Shown here in pieces: positions 27,855 through 36,812 of a DNA stretch of 38,003 bases; the first letter of the stretch is position 1, and every line of letters begins with the position of its first letter. Source of the stretch: Burkholderiales bacterium (GTDB taxonomy: Bacteria > Pseudomonadota > Gammaproteobacteria > Burkholderiales > Burkholderiaceae_C); contig JAIXTA010000009.1 in assembly GCA_027484405.1 (NCBI GenBank), positions 1 through 38,003 on the forward strand. Reading direction: 5' to 3'. A model generated the notes under the pieces. The model searched no databases and was not told where the DNA came from. It saw only the letters and a list, made by a program, of their open reading frames with translations. A program made the translations under genes and the position numbers.

Positions 27855-29273
27855 ATGTCTTATCTTGATGAGATTCCTCAACTTGCGCGCCATGCTCTGG
27901 AAGAGTGGCAGACACTTTGGTCTGACCTGGCATCGAGAGGGTTGGTGCTCTCCGGCGAGTACCACAGCGACATCGGGTATTCAGACCTTAACGGGCTGAA
28001 TGTTCGGGTCACTATGACTCTTACGCTCGTTCAGCGCTTGGGCGATGTCAAGCCCGATACGCTGCAGTTGCTGGCACCCCGTAGCCCCACAATGCTCCAA
28101 GCGCTCTCACAGATACGTGAGATGTTGACCTCACTACGCTCGATTTTGGATAGCTACTCCGGTGCCCCGATGCATATTCCATCTGGGTCTCTTGCGCAGG
28201 TACAGGTCACCGTTTCGTCAGGCCAGACCACGATTTCATTGGTGCCAGCACTTTCGAATATATCAGCATTCCAAGAGCAGCTGCTCAGTACGTATTCCGC
28301 TGTGCATCCGCTGGTCGTTTACGAGCCAGTATCGAAGCTCTCTGGCTATGCAGAGGAGCTGTTCAGAGCAGGAGCAGACGTCCGTAGGCTCGCGCAAGAG
28401 ACAGCGGAAATCAGAGCTGAAGCAGCGCAGGCCAAAGACAGTGCTAAAGCAAGCGCGACGTTTGCCGAGTCACAAGCGGAGTCTGTTATCGAAGTTCTTG
28501 GCGAAGCGCGCACTGGCTCCATTGAGCTTGATGCAGTAGTGACTACAGCGCGTGAAACATCAAAAGCCTTGCAAACACTCCAGTCACAAGTCGATACGTA
28601 CGCAGCGAAGTTTCAGGCATTTAAGGCTGACTTCGACGAGACGGTAGCCGAGCTTGAGAAATTCAGAGGAGATACCAATACAGCGATGTCGACCAATAAA
28701 GAACGGGAGAACGAGATAGCTCGTCTGATTGCGAAAGCCGACTCGATGATTCGAGGAGCAACGACAGCGGGGCTCTCTGCAAGTCTTGATGAAGCTGCAT
28801 CGATATATACAAAGGCGCTCAACGCGGCACAGTGGCAGTTCATCGTCTCAGTATTGGTTCTCGCGGTCTTCCTTGCACCAGTTGTTGGGCAAATCATTCC
28901 TGGCCCCTGGCAAGAGTGGTTCAAGCCACCTACAGGCATCACGACCGACCCGTGGCTGGCTACTCTTGGCAAGCTCGTGTTGCTGATTCCCGCGACGTGG
29001 GCCACTGCATTTTTTGCGAAGAAGTATTCGCTGCTGTTTCACCTCGCTCGTGAGTATTCCCACAAGGCAGCCCTAGCGAAGGCTGTTGAGGGCTTCAAGC
29101 GGGAAGCGCCAGAGTACGAGCAAGAGATTGTGACTGGCGTGTTTATGGAGATACGAGAGAACCCGAGCGCTCGTGCTACGCCAGACCCAGCAAAGCCGGA
29201 GAACCCCTTCCTCGGAAGAGTGCTGGACAAAATTGCTCAGCTCATCGAGAAGCGCGCATCAGCCAAGAGCTAA
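27855..29273 (+). CDS. Coiled-coil protein with a C-terminal two-helix membrane anchor (472 aa)
   Basis: No named family is recognised. Seen: an N-terminal mixed domain (1-155, with strands VRVTMTLTLVQRL and AQVQVTVSSGQTTISLV), and a long coiled coil (about 165-300, rich in A, E, K and Q). A short motif GATTAGLSASLDEA (301-314) follows. Then come two membrane helices (about 328-348, 371-389) and a 80-residue cytosolic tail with FHLAREYSHKAALAKAVEGF. The build resembles membrane-anchored coiled-coil effectors near restriction and abortive-infection genes, which is inference. The ATG at 27855 is taken; a GTG one codon earlier is in frame. GC content is clearly lower than in the housekeeping genes, a sign of transfer. 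Confidence 0.75.
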   Translation: MSYLDEIPQLARHALEEWQTLWSDLASRGLVLSGEYHSDIGYSDLNGLNVRVTMTLTLVQRLGDVKPDTLQLLAPRSPTMLQALSQIREMLTSLRSILDSYSGAPMHIPSGSLAQVQVTVSSGQTTISLVPALSNISAFQEQLLSTYSAVHPLVVYEPVSKLSGYAEELFRAGADVRRLAQETAEIRAEAAQAKDSAKASATFAESQAESVIEVLGEARTGSIELDAVVTTARETSKALQTLQSQVDTYAAKFQAFKADFDETVAELEKFRGDTNTAMSTNKERENEIARLIAKADSMIRGATTAGLSASLDEAASIYTKALNAAQWQFIVSVLVLAVFLAPVVGQIIPGPWQEWFKPPTGITTDPWLATLGKLVLLIPATWATAFFAKKYSLLFHLAREYSHKAALAKAVEGFKREAPEYEQEIVTGVFMEIRENPSARATPDPAKPENPFLGRVLDKIAQLIEKRASAKS

Positions 29274-29551
29274 ATAGGGTTCCGCATAGGCCCTTGCGCT
29301 AGCGCTCAGTAGAGGAGACAACACACTGAATACCGACGAGTCGAATCCATTCCGAGCTGAAGTTCGAAGAAGAACTGTGCGGCAAGATGGCCGCCGATGG
29401 CTGGACCATCCGCACACACCTCAGGACGCAACGCAGAGGCGTCTCCCTACATCAATCACCCGGTCGCGCTCGCACCTTTGTTGGCTACGGTCAGTGATCA
29501 TTTGCGGCCGAGATATGCACCGATTTAGCAATAGCGTTGCAGGTACCACTG
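29274..29551. other. Gap with possible gene remnants
   Basis: On the plus strand, bases from about 29355 read LKFEEELCGKMAADGW, which recalls the first residues of some type I restriction HsdR subunits (FEEEI..HLA..GW). The frame then loses that character and stops near 29510. With so short a match this is only a possible scar of a lost restriction gene. No intact gene, terminator or RNA is seen here. Confidence 0.25.
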
Positions 29552-29974
29552 ATGCATAGCCTTCGATTGCACGTAATAAGCACACCCGGCGCTGTGGGTC
29601 ACGCACAAGAGTGGCTCATTGAGAGACGCGTGACCGATGGGGTTGCCCTAATGTTTACGCGGGTACTCGGGGACGGCGTCGGGATTGGTGATGAGGAAAT
29701 CCCTCCGGAAGACGGCGATCTGCTGCCGCACCCGGATCAGGGCGCATGCCGGCAGCTTTTCAAATACGTGGAGGCTCTCGACATCCCTCTTGTGATTAAT
29801 AACGATGTGCTTTTTGATGCTGGCAACTTGAGTCTGACTGTAGAAACGCGGGGTAATGCAGTGACCATTTCTTCGCTCTCTGCAGTCGTGTACATGGATA
29901 GTCCTGACCCGAGGCTGGTCGAACTTGTCAATCTCGTCAGCGACGTCATCCGCCACGAAGACTCATTCTCATAA
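29552..29974 (+). CDS. Unrecognised small protein (140 aa)
   Basis: The composition is that of a soluble cytosolic protein with alternating strands and helices (LRLHVISTPGAVGHAQEWL, GDGVGIGDEEIPPEDGD, DIPLVINNDVLF, VVYMDSPDPRLVELVNLVSD). There is no signal peptide, membrane segment or recognised motif. The ATG at 29552 follows an AGG about 9 bases upstream; a TTG five codons earlier is the only alternative. It lies 38 bases before the GIY-YIG gene on the same strand, so the two may form an operon. GC content is lower than the window average. Probably real; function unknown. Confidence 0.6.
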   Translation: MHSLRLHVISTPGAVGHAQEWLIERRVTDGVALMFTRVLGDGVGIGDEEIPPEDGDLLPHPDQGACRQLFKYVEALDIPLVINNDVLFDAGNLSLTVETRGNAVTISSLSAVVYMDSPDPRLVELVNLVSDVIRHEDSFS

Positions 29975-30012
29975 TGTGTCGTTGATCGGGCGCCCCTCGC
30001 CCCAAATCACCC

Positions 30013-30903
30013 ATGCAGCCTTTCTCAATCACTCTGTTCGCAACGTCCGGTGATCCGGAGGGCATCCGGCACCTTGATAAATCAAATTGGTCAGGCTACG
30101 GCGTCGTCTTCAATCGCACCCAGTTTCATCTGCTCAAGCACGAGCCGGGCTTCTCTCAGGCCGGTGTCTACATCCTTGTTGGCAATGCTGCTGAGGAGAC
30201 TATCTATATCGGTGAGGCCGATCCTGTTGGCGATCGCCTGAAGAACCATGTCTCGAACAAAGAGGGTTGGGTGTGGGGGGTGTACTTCTTTGACCGCAAC
30301 CACAAGATCGGCAAGACCGAAGTGCAGTATCTCGAGTCGGCGCTCGTGGGCCTCGCCAAGCGCTTCGACCGGGCAATCTTGCTCAACAAGAACAGCCCCT
30401 CCGAGCCAACAATGTCTGCTGCAGCAAAGGCGACCGCACAGGCCTTCTTGGCTGACATGCTGCTGATCCTGCCAATGCTTGGCATCAACGCGTTCACCGC
30501 CAGCAAGCAGGGCGATGTTGATGACCAGATCCAACCGGTTGGAGCAGATGCAGATCGGTTCGATACGATTGTTGTTCCCGCCCGCGAAGAGGGATTCAGG
30601 CAGAGGTTCCTTGGGGAAAGATGCTGGTTCGCCGTACGGATCAGCGCTAAGCACATCGCCAAGCTGAAGTACATCGCCGCGTACCAAGTCGCGCCTGTTG
30701 CCGCCATCACGCATGTCGCTGAAGTAGATCGCGTGCTGCCGTATGGGGACAGCGGCAAGTACATCATTCACTTCAAAGATGACCCTCAGGCCATCATGCC
30801 CATCCCTCGAACCGACGGCAGCGAGATCAACATGCAGTCCTCCAGGTATGCCTTGCGAGACAAGCTGAACTCAGCGAAGACGCTGGATGAGGTTTGGGCG
30901 TGA
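30013..30903 (+). CDS. GIY-YIG nuclease-family protein (296 aa)
   Basis: Residues 48-130 carry the GIY-YIG nuclease fold: GVY at 51-53, YIG at 65-67 (TIYIGEAD), R75 in GDRLKNH, the metal-binding Glu probably E108 in QYLESALVGLAKR, and N126 in LLNKN. The family cleaves DNA phosphodiester bonds with one metal ion. The C-terminal half (about 180-296) is a separate domain with KYIAAYQVAPVAAITHVAEV and YIIHFKDDPQAI, resembling a small beta-rich module found in related defence-locus proteins. It is not a UvrC or homing-enzyme length match. Together with the nearby restriction genes this suggests a defence role, by context. The start is ATG at 30013. Confidence 0.8.
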   Translation: MQPFSITLFATSGDPEGIRHLDKSNWSGYGVVFNRTQFHLLKHEPGFSQAGVYILVGNAAEETIYIGEADPVGDRLKNHVSNKEGWVWGVYFFDRNHKIGKTEVQYLESALVGLAKRFDRAILLNKNSPSEPTMSAAAKATAQAFLADMLLILPMLGINAFTASKQGDVDDQIQPVGADADRFDTIVVPAREEGFRQRFLGERCWFAVRISAKHIAKLKYIAAYQVAPVAAITHVAEVDRVLPYGDSGKYIIHFKDDPQAIMPIPRTDGSEINMQSSRYALRDKLNSAKTLDEVWA

Positions 30904-30918
30904 CCTGCCTCAAGCACA

Positions 30919-31239
30919 TCAACGCGCCAATCGGCCCTGCAACAACCCACGCCGCCAGTGGAACCGGGCATCATGAACATCGACGCATTCCGTGAGTTTC
31001 AGCGCGGTTGCGCGGACATGCTTGACCTGGCTTGAGCGATTCGGCTGCCAGAGATTCGAGACGTTGAGCGCCTCTAGCACATCGCTCGGCTGAAGGCGAG
31101 TAAGTACTGATCGGAGTCGGGTGCAGGAAGACTCAAACTCCTGCTTTCGCAGCGCTTCGTAACGCTCCATAGCATGGCGCATCTGAACGGTGAGCCTTGG
31201 GTTAAGTTGCGAACCTCTACGTGCTGACTTCCTACGCTT
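30919..31239 (-). pseudogene. Possible remnant of an unidentified gene cut by an IS3-type element
   Basis: On the minus strand a frame with protein-like composition runs from KRRKSARRGSQLNPRLT through MRHAMERYEALRKQEFESS and SDVLEALNVSNLWQPNRS to a stop at 30919. It has no natural start: just upstream the bases belong to an IS3-type transposase start in another frame. No family is recognised. It may be the C-terminal part of a small gene truncated by the insertion. It could also be a chance frame. Confidence 0.25.
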
Positions 31240-31241
31240 GT

Positions 31242-31330
31242 GAACTCCACCGGGTACGGCGGTCGGACTTTGGACATATCCGGCTCCTTGAACACAAAGA
31301 ATGATGTGTCCGCGAAACCGGGTCAACTCC
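31242..31330 (-). mobile_element. Scar of an IS3-type insertion sequence end
   Basis: On the minus strand the bases 31277-31242 read MSKVRPPYPVEF, the usual opening of an IS3-family OrfA (MSK.R..YP.EFR). Then the reading frame loses transposase character. About 25-50 bases upstream of that start is TGATGTGTCCGCGAAACCGG followed by GTCAACTCC (31302-31330), which has the look of an IS3-type terminal repeat. Only this end seems to remain. The assignment is by eye and should be treated as tentative. Confidence 0.4.
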
Positions 31331-31351
31331 AGCCCTTTCGGTGCGGTTTGG

Positions 31352-31765
31352 CTAAACCAGCGAGCTGTCGCGCAGAAACGGCTGGTGCACCGCCCGGGTG
31401 ATGTAGCTCCCCATCGCAAACCCTCGCGCATTTAGTTTGCGCCAAGTGTCAAACCACCCCAGGCTGGGCTGGTGACGCAGCACGACAAGCAGTTTCCGGC
31501 TTTGTGCCGAGTCCAGCTGCAGATCCCCATAGCGCAGGTCGGTAAGCAACTTGATGCTCCCCTCCAACGCATTGAGCACTTGCCCGACCCGCGCGGGCTC
31601 TGCCGTGTCGAGCGCCAGCCAGCCGTCTAAAGTCTTGGGCAGCACACTGGCCAGGGTGAGCGCCTTCGCGCGGACAGTCTCGTCCAGGCGAGCATCCTCG
31701 CCCAGTTCGTCTAGAAATCCGGGAAGCCAGCCAAGGGCGCGCTGCAACTCGTCGGGTGTGGTCAT
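31352..31765 (-). CDS. Unrecognised small protein (137 aa), near the restriction operon
   Basis: The ATG at 31765 has AAGGAG 6-7 bases upstream, so expression is likely. The N-terminal 45 residues (MTTPDELQRALGWLPGFLDE, VRAKALTLASVLPKTLDGWL) are similar in style to the short BPSL0761-type proteins of Burkholderiales. The rest (SIKLLTDLRYGDLQLDSAQS, WFDTWRKLNARGFAMGSYIT) is helical and unassigned. No signal peptide or membrane segment is present. It is encoded on the same strand as the restriction genes, 145 bases after the DUF45 gene, with an unremarkable gap between. Confidence 0.65.
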   Translation of the reverse strand: MTTPDELQRALGWLPGFLDELGEDARLDETVRAKALTLASVLPKTLDGWLALDTAEPARVGQVLNALEGSIKLLTDLRYGDLQLDSAQSRKLLVVLRHQPSLGWFDTWRKLNARGFAMGSYITRAVHQPFLRDSSLV

Positions 31766-31910
31766 GGCCAGCTCCTTCCACCATTTGATCGCTATCTATG
31801 CGGCTAGGATGTCTTCGTTACCTGCGCGCCGTCCGGCCGTGGTCGGGTGTTGGCAATGGCGCAAGACATCGACCTATCTCCTCCAACTTACGCATGCATG
31901 GGCAGCACAC

Positions 31911-32627
31911 CTAGTAATCCCAGTCTTCATGCCGAACCGGCAAGGCATTCAGCTTTGCGCGCAGGTGTTTCCAGTGTGGCAAACACTGTTCCAGGAGTCC
32001 AATGAATCGCTTGCTGTGCGTGGGCTCCAAGAGGTGAACGAGCTCGTGCACCAAGATGTACTCAAGGCACTCGATGGGCTTCTTTGCGAGATCGGTGTTG
32101 AGCCGGATGTATCCACGTGCTGGCGTGCAGCTACCCCACTTCGTCTTCATGCGCTGCACAAAGATCTTCTCTGCGCGCACCTGCAAGCGACCTTCCCATT
32201 TTTCAAGTAGCCCAGGTACCGCGTCGTGAATCTGCTCGCGGTACCACGCATCGAGAATGGTCTCGCACCGCAAACCGTCCGTGCCTGGTCGAACCTGGAG
32301 GCGTAGGCTTCGCGGCAAGAGTGTGATTATTGGCGGGCCGTCCACAAACTGCTTGTCGAGCAAGTAGCGCTTACCCCAGACGTAGTGACTCTCCTTGGTC
32401 AGATACTCGCGTGGCGTTTCGCGCTCCTGCGCCCGCAGCTTGCGCTGCTGGGTTCGGATCCAGCCGAGCTTGGACACGACAAATAGACGGATGGTGTCCA
32501 ACGGCATGCCCGTCGGGGCCGCAACGCGCACCCGGCCCGCAGGAGGGAGCACACTCAGGTGGACGTGCTTGATCGACTTGCGCGTTACCTCGGCATGCAG
32601 GTCACCGAGCTCAAGAACATCGCGCAT
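31911..32627 (-). CDS. DUF45 (YgjP-like, SprT-like) metallopeptidase
   Basis: This 238-residue putative zinc metallopeptidase has the DUF45 motif HELVHLLEPTHSKRF near the C-terminus: H194, E195, H198 and H204. Earlier conserved parts are IKHVHLSVLPPAGRVRVAAP at the start and MKTKWGSCTPARGYIRLNTDL before the metal site. Relatives are often encoded next to type I restriction genes. Here the ATG overlaps the hsdR stop by one base (TGATG), so translation is coupled. Its substrate is unknown; a role in turning over restriction subunits would be speculation. Confidence 0.9.
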   Translation of the reverse strand: MRDVLELGDLHAEVTRKSIKHVHLSVLPPAGRVRVAAPTGMPLDTIRLFVVSKLGWIRTQQRKLRAQERETPREYLTKESHYVWGKRYLLDKQFVDGPPIITLLPRSLRLQVRPGTDGLRCETILDAWYREQIHDAVPGLLEKWEGRLQVRAEKIFVQRMKTKWGSCTPARGYIRLNTDLAKKPIECLEYILVHELVHLLEPTHSKRFIGLLEQCLPHWKHLRAKLNALPVRHEDWDY

Positions 32628-35600
32628 CAGTACTCCTTTTGCGCGAAGACGATGGGAAACAGTCGGTTCACCTCGCCTGCATCCTGCAAGACATCAAACA
32701 TGGCCTGCTTGACCATTTGCTCCTTGGCGCTCACCCCTCGCCAGCTATCAGGCCGCTTGGCCTTGATCGCCGCATCCAATCGCAGCGCAATACTCACGGT
32801 TGGGTCAGTGTCGCCATACACGGAAGAGGGCTCCTTCGCGATATTGGGCGGAACGAATCCCTTTAGGTTGTTGAATAGCGCGAGCTGACCGCTTGTATTG
32901 ATCTGCGCAGGGGTGTCTTCCGACCGACCTGAAGTCACGCGCTTGACGACCTCCGCGATGCGCGCAAGATACTCCTCATATTCGATCGCCTTCTCCTTGC
33001 GAAGGCGGATGATCTCGTCGAGCAGCGATGACATCTTGGCGAAGTACGCAGGGTCGGTGAGCTGCTCCTTGAGAATCTTGCTTCGCACGTTGTTCTCGAT
33101 CGTCTCTGCAATTGCATCCGTGCTGCCGCGCATTTCACCCAGGCGCTCAGCAATGGCATCCGCAATCCCGGTCTTGACGATCAGATCGAGTAGACCAACA
33201 CCCTCAAACGGTGAAATCTTCCTGGGCGCTTGTGCCTCGATGTAGGTGTCAATTAGGTGGCGCATGTCCGCCTCGAAGGGCTTCAAGTCCAGCGTCTCGC
33301 CCGCCGCTTTGCGAATCAGCTCACGCAGATTGAGGTAGTGCTTTTGCAGCTGCTTCAGCCGCTCCACCTGCTCGTTGGTGTAGCACGCGGCTTCGAGCTC
33401 ATCTGCCAGGGTGGCGTAGGCGCGCACCAAAGTCACCACGGCCTTGTATAGGGCGATACGACGGGGCTCTCTGGACTTCAGATCGTCAGCGATCTCTGTG
33501 TTGCCGCAGAAGTAGTGGATGTACTGCAGGTCCCCCTTGGGCGGATCGACTGGCTCACACAACAAAGCCAGAGCCTCTACAGCGGCATCCAAGCGCTCGC
33601 GCCCCGCTTCGAGCCGGTCCTTGACGAGGATCTCGGATGGCGCCCCGCCTGCGCTGTGATCCAGCTCAGCCGTGTAAACAGCAATCGCTTTCTCAACCTT
33701 CTTGAAGAGGTCTTTGTAGTCAACGATGTAGCCGAAGTCCTTGTCATCCCCATCGAGCCGGTTCGTCCGGCAGATGGCCTGGAACAGACCATGGTCCTGC
33801 ATCGACTTGTCGATGTAGAGGAAAGTACAGGGGGGCGCGTCAAACCCGGTGAGCAGCTTGTCGACCACGATCAGCAGCTTCATCTGCGCCGGAGCATGGA
33901 TGAAGCGGTCCTTCGCAAAGCGCTCGTAGGTTTCAGTCTTGGTTTTCCCTGGTTCGGGAGCGATGTCCTTGAGCAGTTCGGTGTAGGTGGTGAAGATGAA
34001 CTGTTTGTCAGTATCTGTGTTTGCGCCGGTCTCCTCGCGGCTCACATCGCCAGCCTGCGGGTTGTAAGACGTCACCACCGCGCATCGGTCTTTGAACACC
34101 GTCTTGTTGAACAGGGCGAAGTACTTGCAAGCCTCGTAGATGCTTGATGCCACGAGAATGGCGTTACCGCGCTCGTTCGATAGCCGAGGCTTGACTGCAA
34201 AGTCGAACACAATGTCTGCCACAACGCGCTCCATCCGGGCGCGCGAGCTGAGCACCGTCTGCATGGTGCCCCACTGCTTCTTGAGTTCGTCCTTCTGCCA
34301 GTCGTTCAGACCGCGTGTCTTCGCTTCAAACCACCGGTCAATCTGGTCCGTGCTGCCCAGCTTCTGGTCGATATCGCGCGCTTCATAGACGAGGTCCAGC
34401 ACCACGCCGTCATCCACGGCCTCCGCAAACTTGTAAGTGTGGATGTACCCGCCAAACACCTCCAGGCTGGTGGCGGCATCCGACTTGAGTAGCGGCGTCC
34501 CGGTAAAGCCAATGAAGACCGCGTTTGGCATCATGGCTTTCATGAGCCGATGCAGCTTGCCGCCCTGGGTGCGGTGGCATTCATCCACAAAGACGTACAC
34601 CTCGCCGTAGGTGGGACTGGGCTGCGCAGCCAGGTCGCGCAGAAACGCTTCAAAGTCGTCGACGTCACGGCGGCCAAACTTGTGCACCAATGAGCACAGC
34701 AAGCGTGGGTTGGGCTGAGCGAGTTGCGCCATCAGATCGCGCCCACTTTGACTGCGGTGGATCCGCTCACCCGCCGCCTGAAAGACGCGCTCAATCTGCT
34801 GATCCAGCTCATCGCGGTCCGTGATGATGGCTACGCGAGCCGCTGGCTTGTTTTCCAGGATCCAGCGCGCCAACAGCACCATTAGGATGCTCTTGCCTGC
34901 ACCCTGGGTATGCCAGATGATGCCGCCACGGCGTTGCATCACATGCGCCTGCGCTGCCTTGATGCCAAAGTACTGATGCACGCGCGGCAGCTTCTTGACG
35001 CCGCCATCAAAGAGCACAAAGTCGCGGATCAGCTCCAGCAAACGTGCCTTGCTACACAGCTTGCCCAGGTACTTGTCGAGCTTGTAGCCCGCGTTGTCCT
35101 CTTCATCTTCCTTCCAGGTCAGGAAGTACTTCTCCGGCGTCTCGATGGCTCCGTAGCGAAGCCCTTCCGAGTCGTTGCCGGCCAACACCAGCTGCACGGT
35201 GCTGAAAAACCAGGCATTGAATTCCTTCTGCTGGTTGGAAAGGCTCTGCCGAATCCCCTCGCCAAGGCTCACCCGGCTGTTCTTGAGCTCAATGACAGCC
35301 ACCGCCAAGCCATTGAGATAGAGCACGAGGTCGGGGCGCCGCTCGTGCCCGCCCTTGAGCGTGACTTCCTGTGCAATGGCAAAGTGGTTTTGCTCCGGTG
35401 CGTGCCAATTCACCAGATGCACGGTTTCCGTATCGCCACCGGCCTCCGCTCTGACTGAGCACCCATAGCGAAGCAATGCATGAACCGCCTGATTGGCTGC
35501 GTACAGCGTGCGGCCATGCTGTTGCGCTTCGGAGCGCAACTTGAACAGCGCAGCGCTGATCTGCGCCGGGTTGTAGCCGCTTCGGGTCAGGAACCCGGTG

Positions 35601-35737
35601 AGTAGCTCGTCCTCAATGCAGTCATTACCGTTGCGGTCCGTCCAGTCGCCGAGGTAGGCATAGCCCAGTTGCCGTGTGAACAGTTCGATCACTCGGTCCT
35701 GGGTGTCTCGTTCGGGCTTGTCGACGCGTTCGCTCAT
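32627..35737 (-). CDS. hsdR: HsdR, type I restriction endonuclease motor subunit
   Basis: This 1036-residue subunit of the type I complex cuts DNA after ATP-driven translocation. The N-terminal nuclease domain has RPDLVLYLNGLAVAVIELK (D136, E150, K152). The SF2 helicase core has Walker A TQGAGKS (277-283), the DEAD-like box DECH (385-388) and FTGTPLL soon after. A long C-terminal helical region probably docks to HsdM and HsdS. The frame is intact and of normal length. The ATG at 35737 follows GGAG. Upstream on the operon are the PLD-like protein, the PUA-like nuclease and hsdS; hsdM is not seen and probably lies beyond the window. Confidence 0.96.
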   Translation of the reverse strand: MSERVDKPERDTQDRVIELFTRQLGYAYLGDWTDRNGNDCIEDELLTGFLTRSGYNPAQISAALFKLRSEAQQHGRTLYAANQAVHALLRYGCSVRAEAGGDTETVHLVNWHAPEQNHFAIAQEVTLKGGHERRPDLVLYLNGLAVAVIELKNSRVSLGEGIRQSLSNQQKEFNAWFFSTVQLVLAGNDSEGLRYGAIETPEKYFLTWKEDEEDNAGYKLDKYLGKLCSKARLLELIRDFVLFDGGVKKLPRVHQYFGIKAAQAHVMQRRGGIIWHTQGAGKSILMVLLARWILENKPAARVAIITDRDELDQQIERVFQAAGERIHRSQSGRDLMAQLAQPNPRLLCSLVHKFGRRDVDDFEAFLRDLAAQPSPTYGEVYVFVDECHRTQGGKLHRLMKAMMPNAVFIGFTGTPLLKSDAATSLEVFGGYIHTYKFAEAVDDGVVLDLVYEARDIDQKLGSTDQIDRWFEAKTRGLNDWQKDELKKQWGTMQTVLSSRARMERVVADIVFDFAVKPRLSNERGNAILVASSIYEACKYFALFNKTVFKDRCAVVTSYNPQAGDVSREETGANTDTDKQFIFTTYTELLKDIAPEPGKTKTETYERFAKDRFIHAPAQMKLLIVVDKLLTGFDAPPCTFLYIDKSMQDHGLFQAICRTNRLDGDDKDFGYIVDYKDLFKKVEKAIAVYTAELDHSAGGAPSEILVKDRLEAGRERLDAAVEALALLCEPVDPPKGDLQYIHYFCGNTEIADDLKSREPRRIALYKAVVTLVRAYATLADELEAACYTNEQVERLKQLQKHYLNLRELIRKAAGETLDLKPFEADMRHLIDTYIEAQAPRKISPFEGVGLLDLIVKTGIADAIAERLGEMRGSTDAIAETIENNVRSKILKEQLTDPAYFAKMSSLLDEIIRLRKEKAIEYEEYLARIAEVVKRVTSGRSEDTPAQINTSGQLALFNNLKGFVPPNIAKEPSSVYGDTDPTVSIALRLDAAIKAKRPDSWRGVSAKEQMVKQAMFDVLQDAGEVNRLFPIVFAQKEY

Positions 35738-35773
35738 GCTGTGCTCTGGAGGCTGCTGGTCAAAGGTAGCAAC

Positions 35774-36811
35774 TCAGCGCGACTTTGGCTTGGTCACTTC
35801 TACGGATCCACCTGACATCAGCTGCGCGTGCCGGTGTCGCCAAACCTTCAGTACTGCGGCTCGCTCTTCGGATGTGGCCGTGCGGCTGCGTCCTCCCGAG
35901 CCAAGAAAGTCCCGCATGAGCGCTGGCAGGGCGCGTTTGAATGCAGCTAGGGTCATCTCGTCCCAAGACTCAAAGCTCGCGGTAGCCACCGCGTGGTCGT
36001 CTTTGCCTCGAACCTTGCGCATCGCCACCACTCGCGCCCACGGAAGCACGTGATCTTCGCCGGTTGCTCTGTCCGTTAGCCGCGCCAACACCAAGTCACC
36101 TAACTTGAACCGGCTTGGCGCCCCTTTCCAGCTGAATGAGTCCATCTTCGCGCGAAGGCGAGTGTCCACACGCTTCTGTCCGTCTGCCTCAGCTGCTTCG
36201 GCGGCGCGCTCCCAAGCCTCATCGGGTGTTGAGGGATATAGACGCAGAAGGTGCATGGCCGCCTCATCTTGCGTGCGGGTCTGCTTCTTGGCGGTTGTTC
36301 CTTTGCGCTTGGATACGTCTCGCTCCCCATGCATGGGGTAGATCGCCGGTGGTCGATATGCCGCCTCAAGTTCGGCAAGAAATGCTTCATCCACTTCTTC
36401 GGCGCAATGCGCTTCAACAAAGTCCCAGGCGTGCTTGACCAGGGCCTTGTCTGTTGTCCAGACCCCAGCTTCAACGAGCCGATCTCGGCTGGTTTCAGAG
36501 GCGTTGCTCGATCCGATGAACGCAGCCCCAGAGAATGCAAAGACCTTGGCATGCAGTGCCTGCAGGTTGAATATGCGCACGCCGCGGCGCTGCCACACCA
36601 CCAGATTCTTGCCGCTGACCTGCCCTGCGCGTGCAGATTGCAGGTCGCAGCGCGTGAGCAACCAGCTGCCGTCCGGGATCTTCAGCCAGCGGCTCGCGCC
36701 GTAGCCAATGAAGGGCACCGCGATGCGTGCGGGGCGGTTCGTCTTCAGCGCCGCCTTGATCTGGTCCCAGATTGCGTCGCCGGTCAACAGCTGCTGATTC
36801 GGGCGGGCCAT
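35774..36811 (-). CDS. Phospholipase-D-like protein with a single HKD motif (345 aa)
   Basis: The N-terminal 125 residues carry a PLD-type half site: LHAKVFAFSG with H87 and K89, then FIGSSNAS (G100, N103). One HKD motif only means that, as in bacterial PLD nucleases (Nuc, BfiI-like), a dimer would be needed for a full active site. The C-terminal part (about 180-345) is helical and basic (KRKGTTAKKQTRTQDEAAMH), with a beta-like stretch at FKLGDLVLARLTDRATGEDH. It is separated from the nuclease gene upstream by one base (TGACATG) and precedes hsdR. DNA cleavage is plausible but unproven. Confidence 0.78.
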   Translation of the reverse strand: MARPNQQLLTGDAIWDQIKAALKTNRPARIAVPFIGYGASRWLKIPDGSWLLTRCDLQSARAGQVSGKNLVVWQRRGVRIFNLQALHAKVFAFSGAAFIGSSNASETSRDRLVEAGVWTTDKALVKHAWDFVEAHCAEEVDEAFLAELEAAYRPPAIYPMHGERDVSKRKGTTAKKQTRTQDEAAMHLLRLYPSTPDEAWERAAEAAEADGQKRVDTRLRAKMDSFSWKGAPSRFKLGDLVLARLTDRATGEDHVLPWARVVAMRKVRGKDDHAVATASFESWDEMTLAAFKRALPALMRDFLGSGGRSRTATSEERAAVLKVWRHRHAQLMSGGSVEVTKPKSR

Positions 36812-36812
36812 G

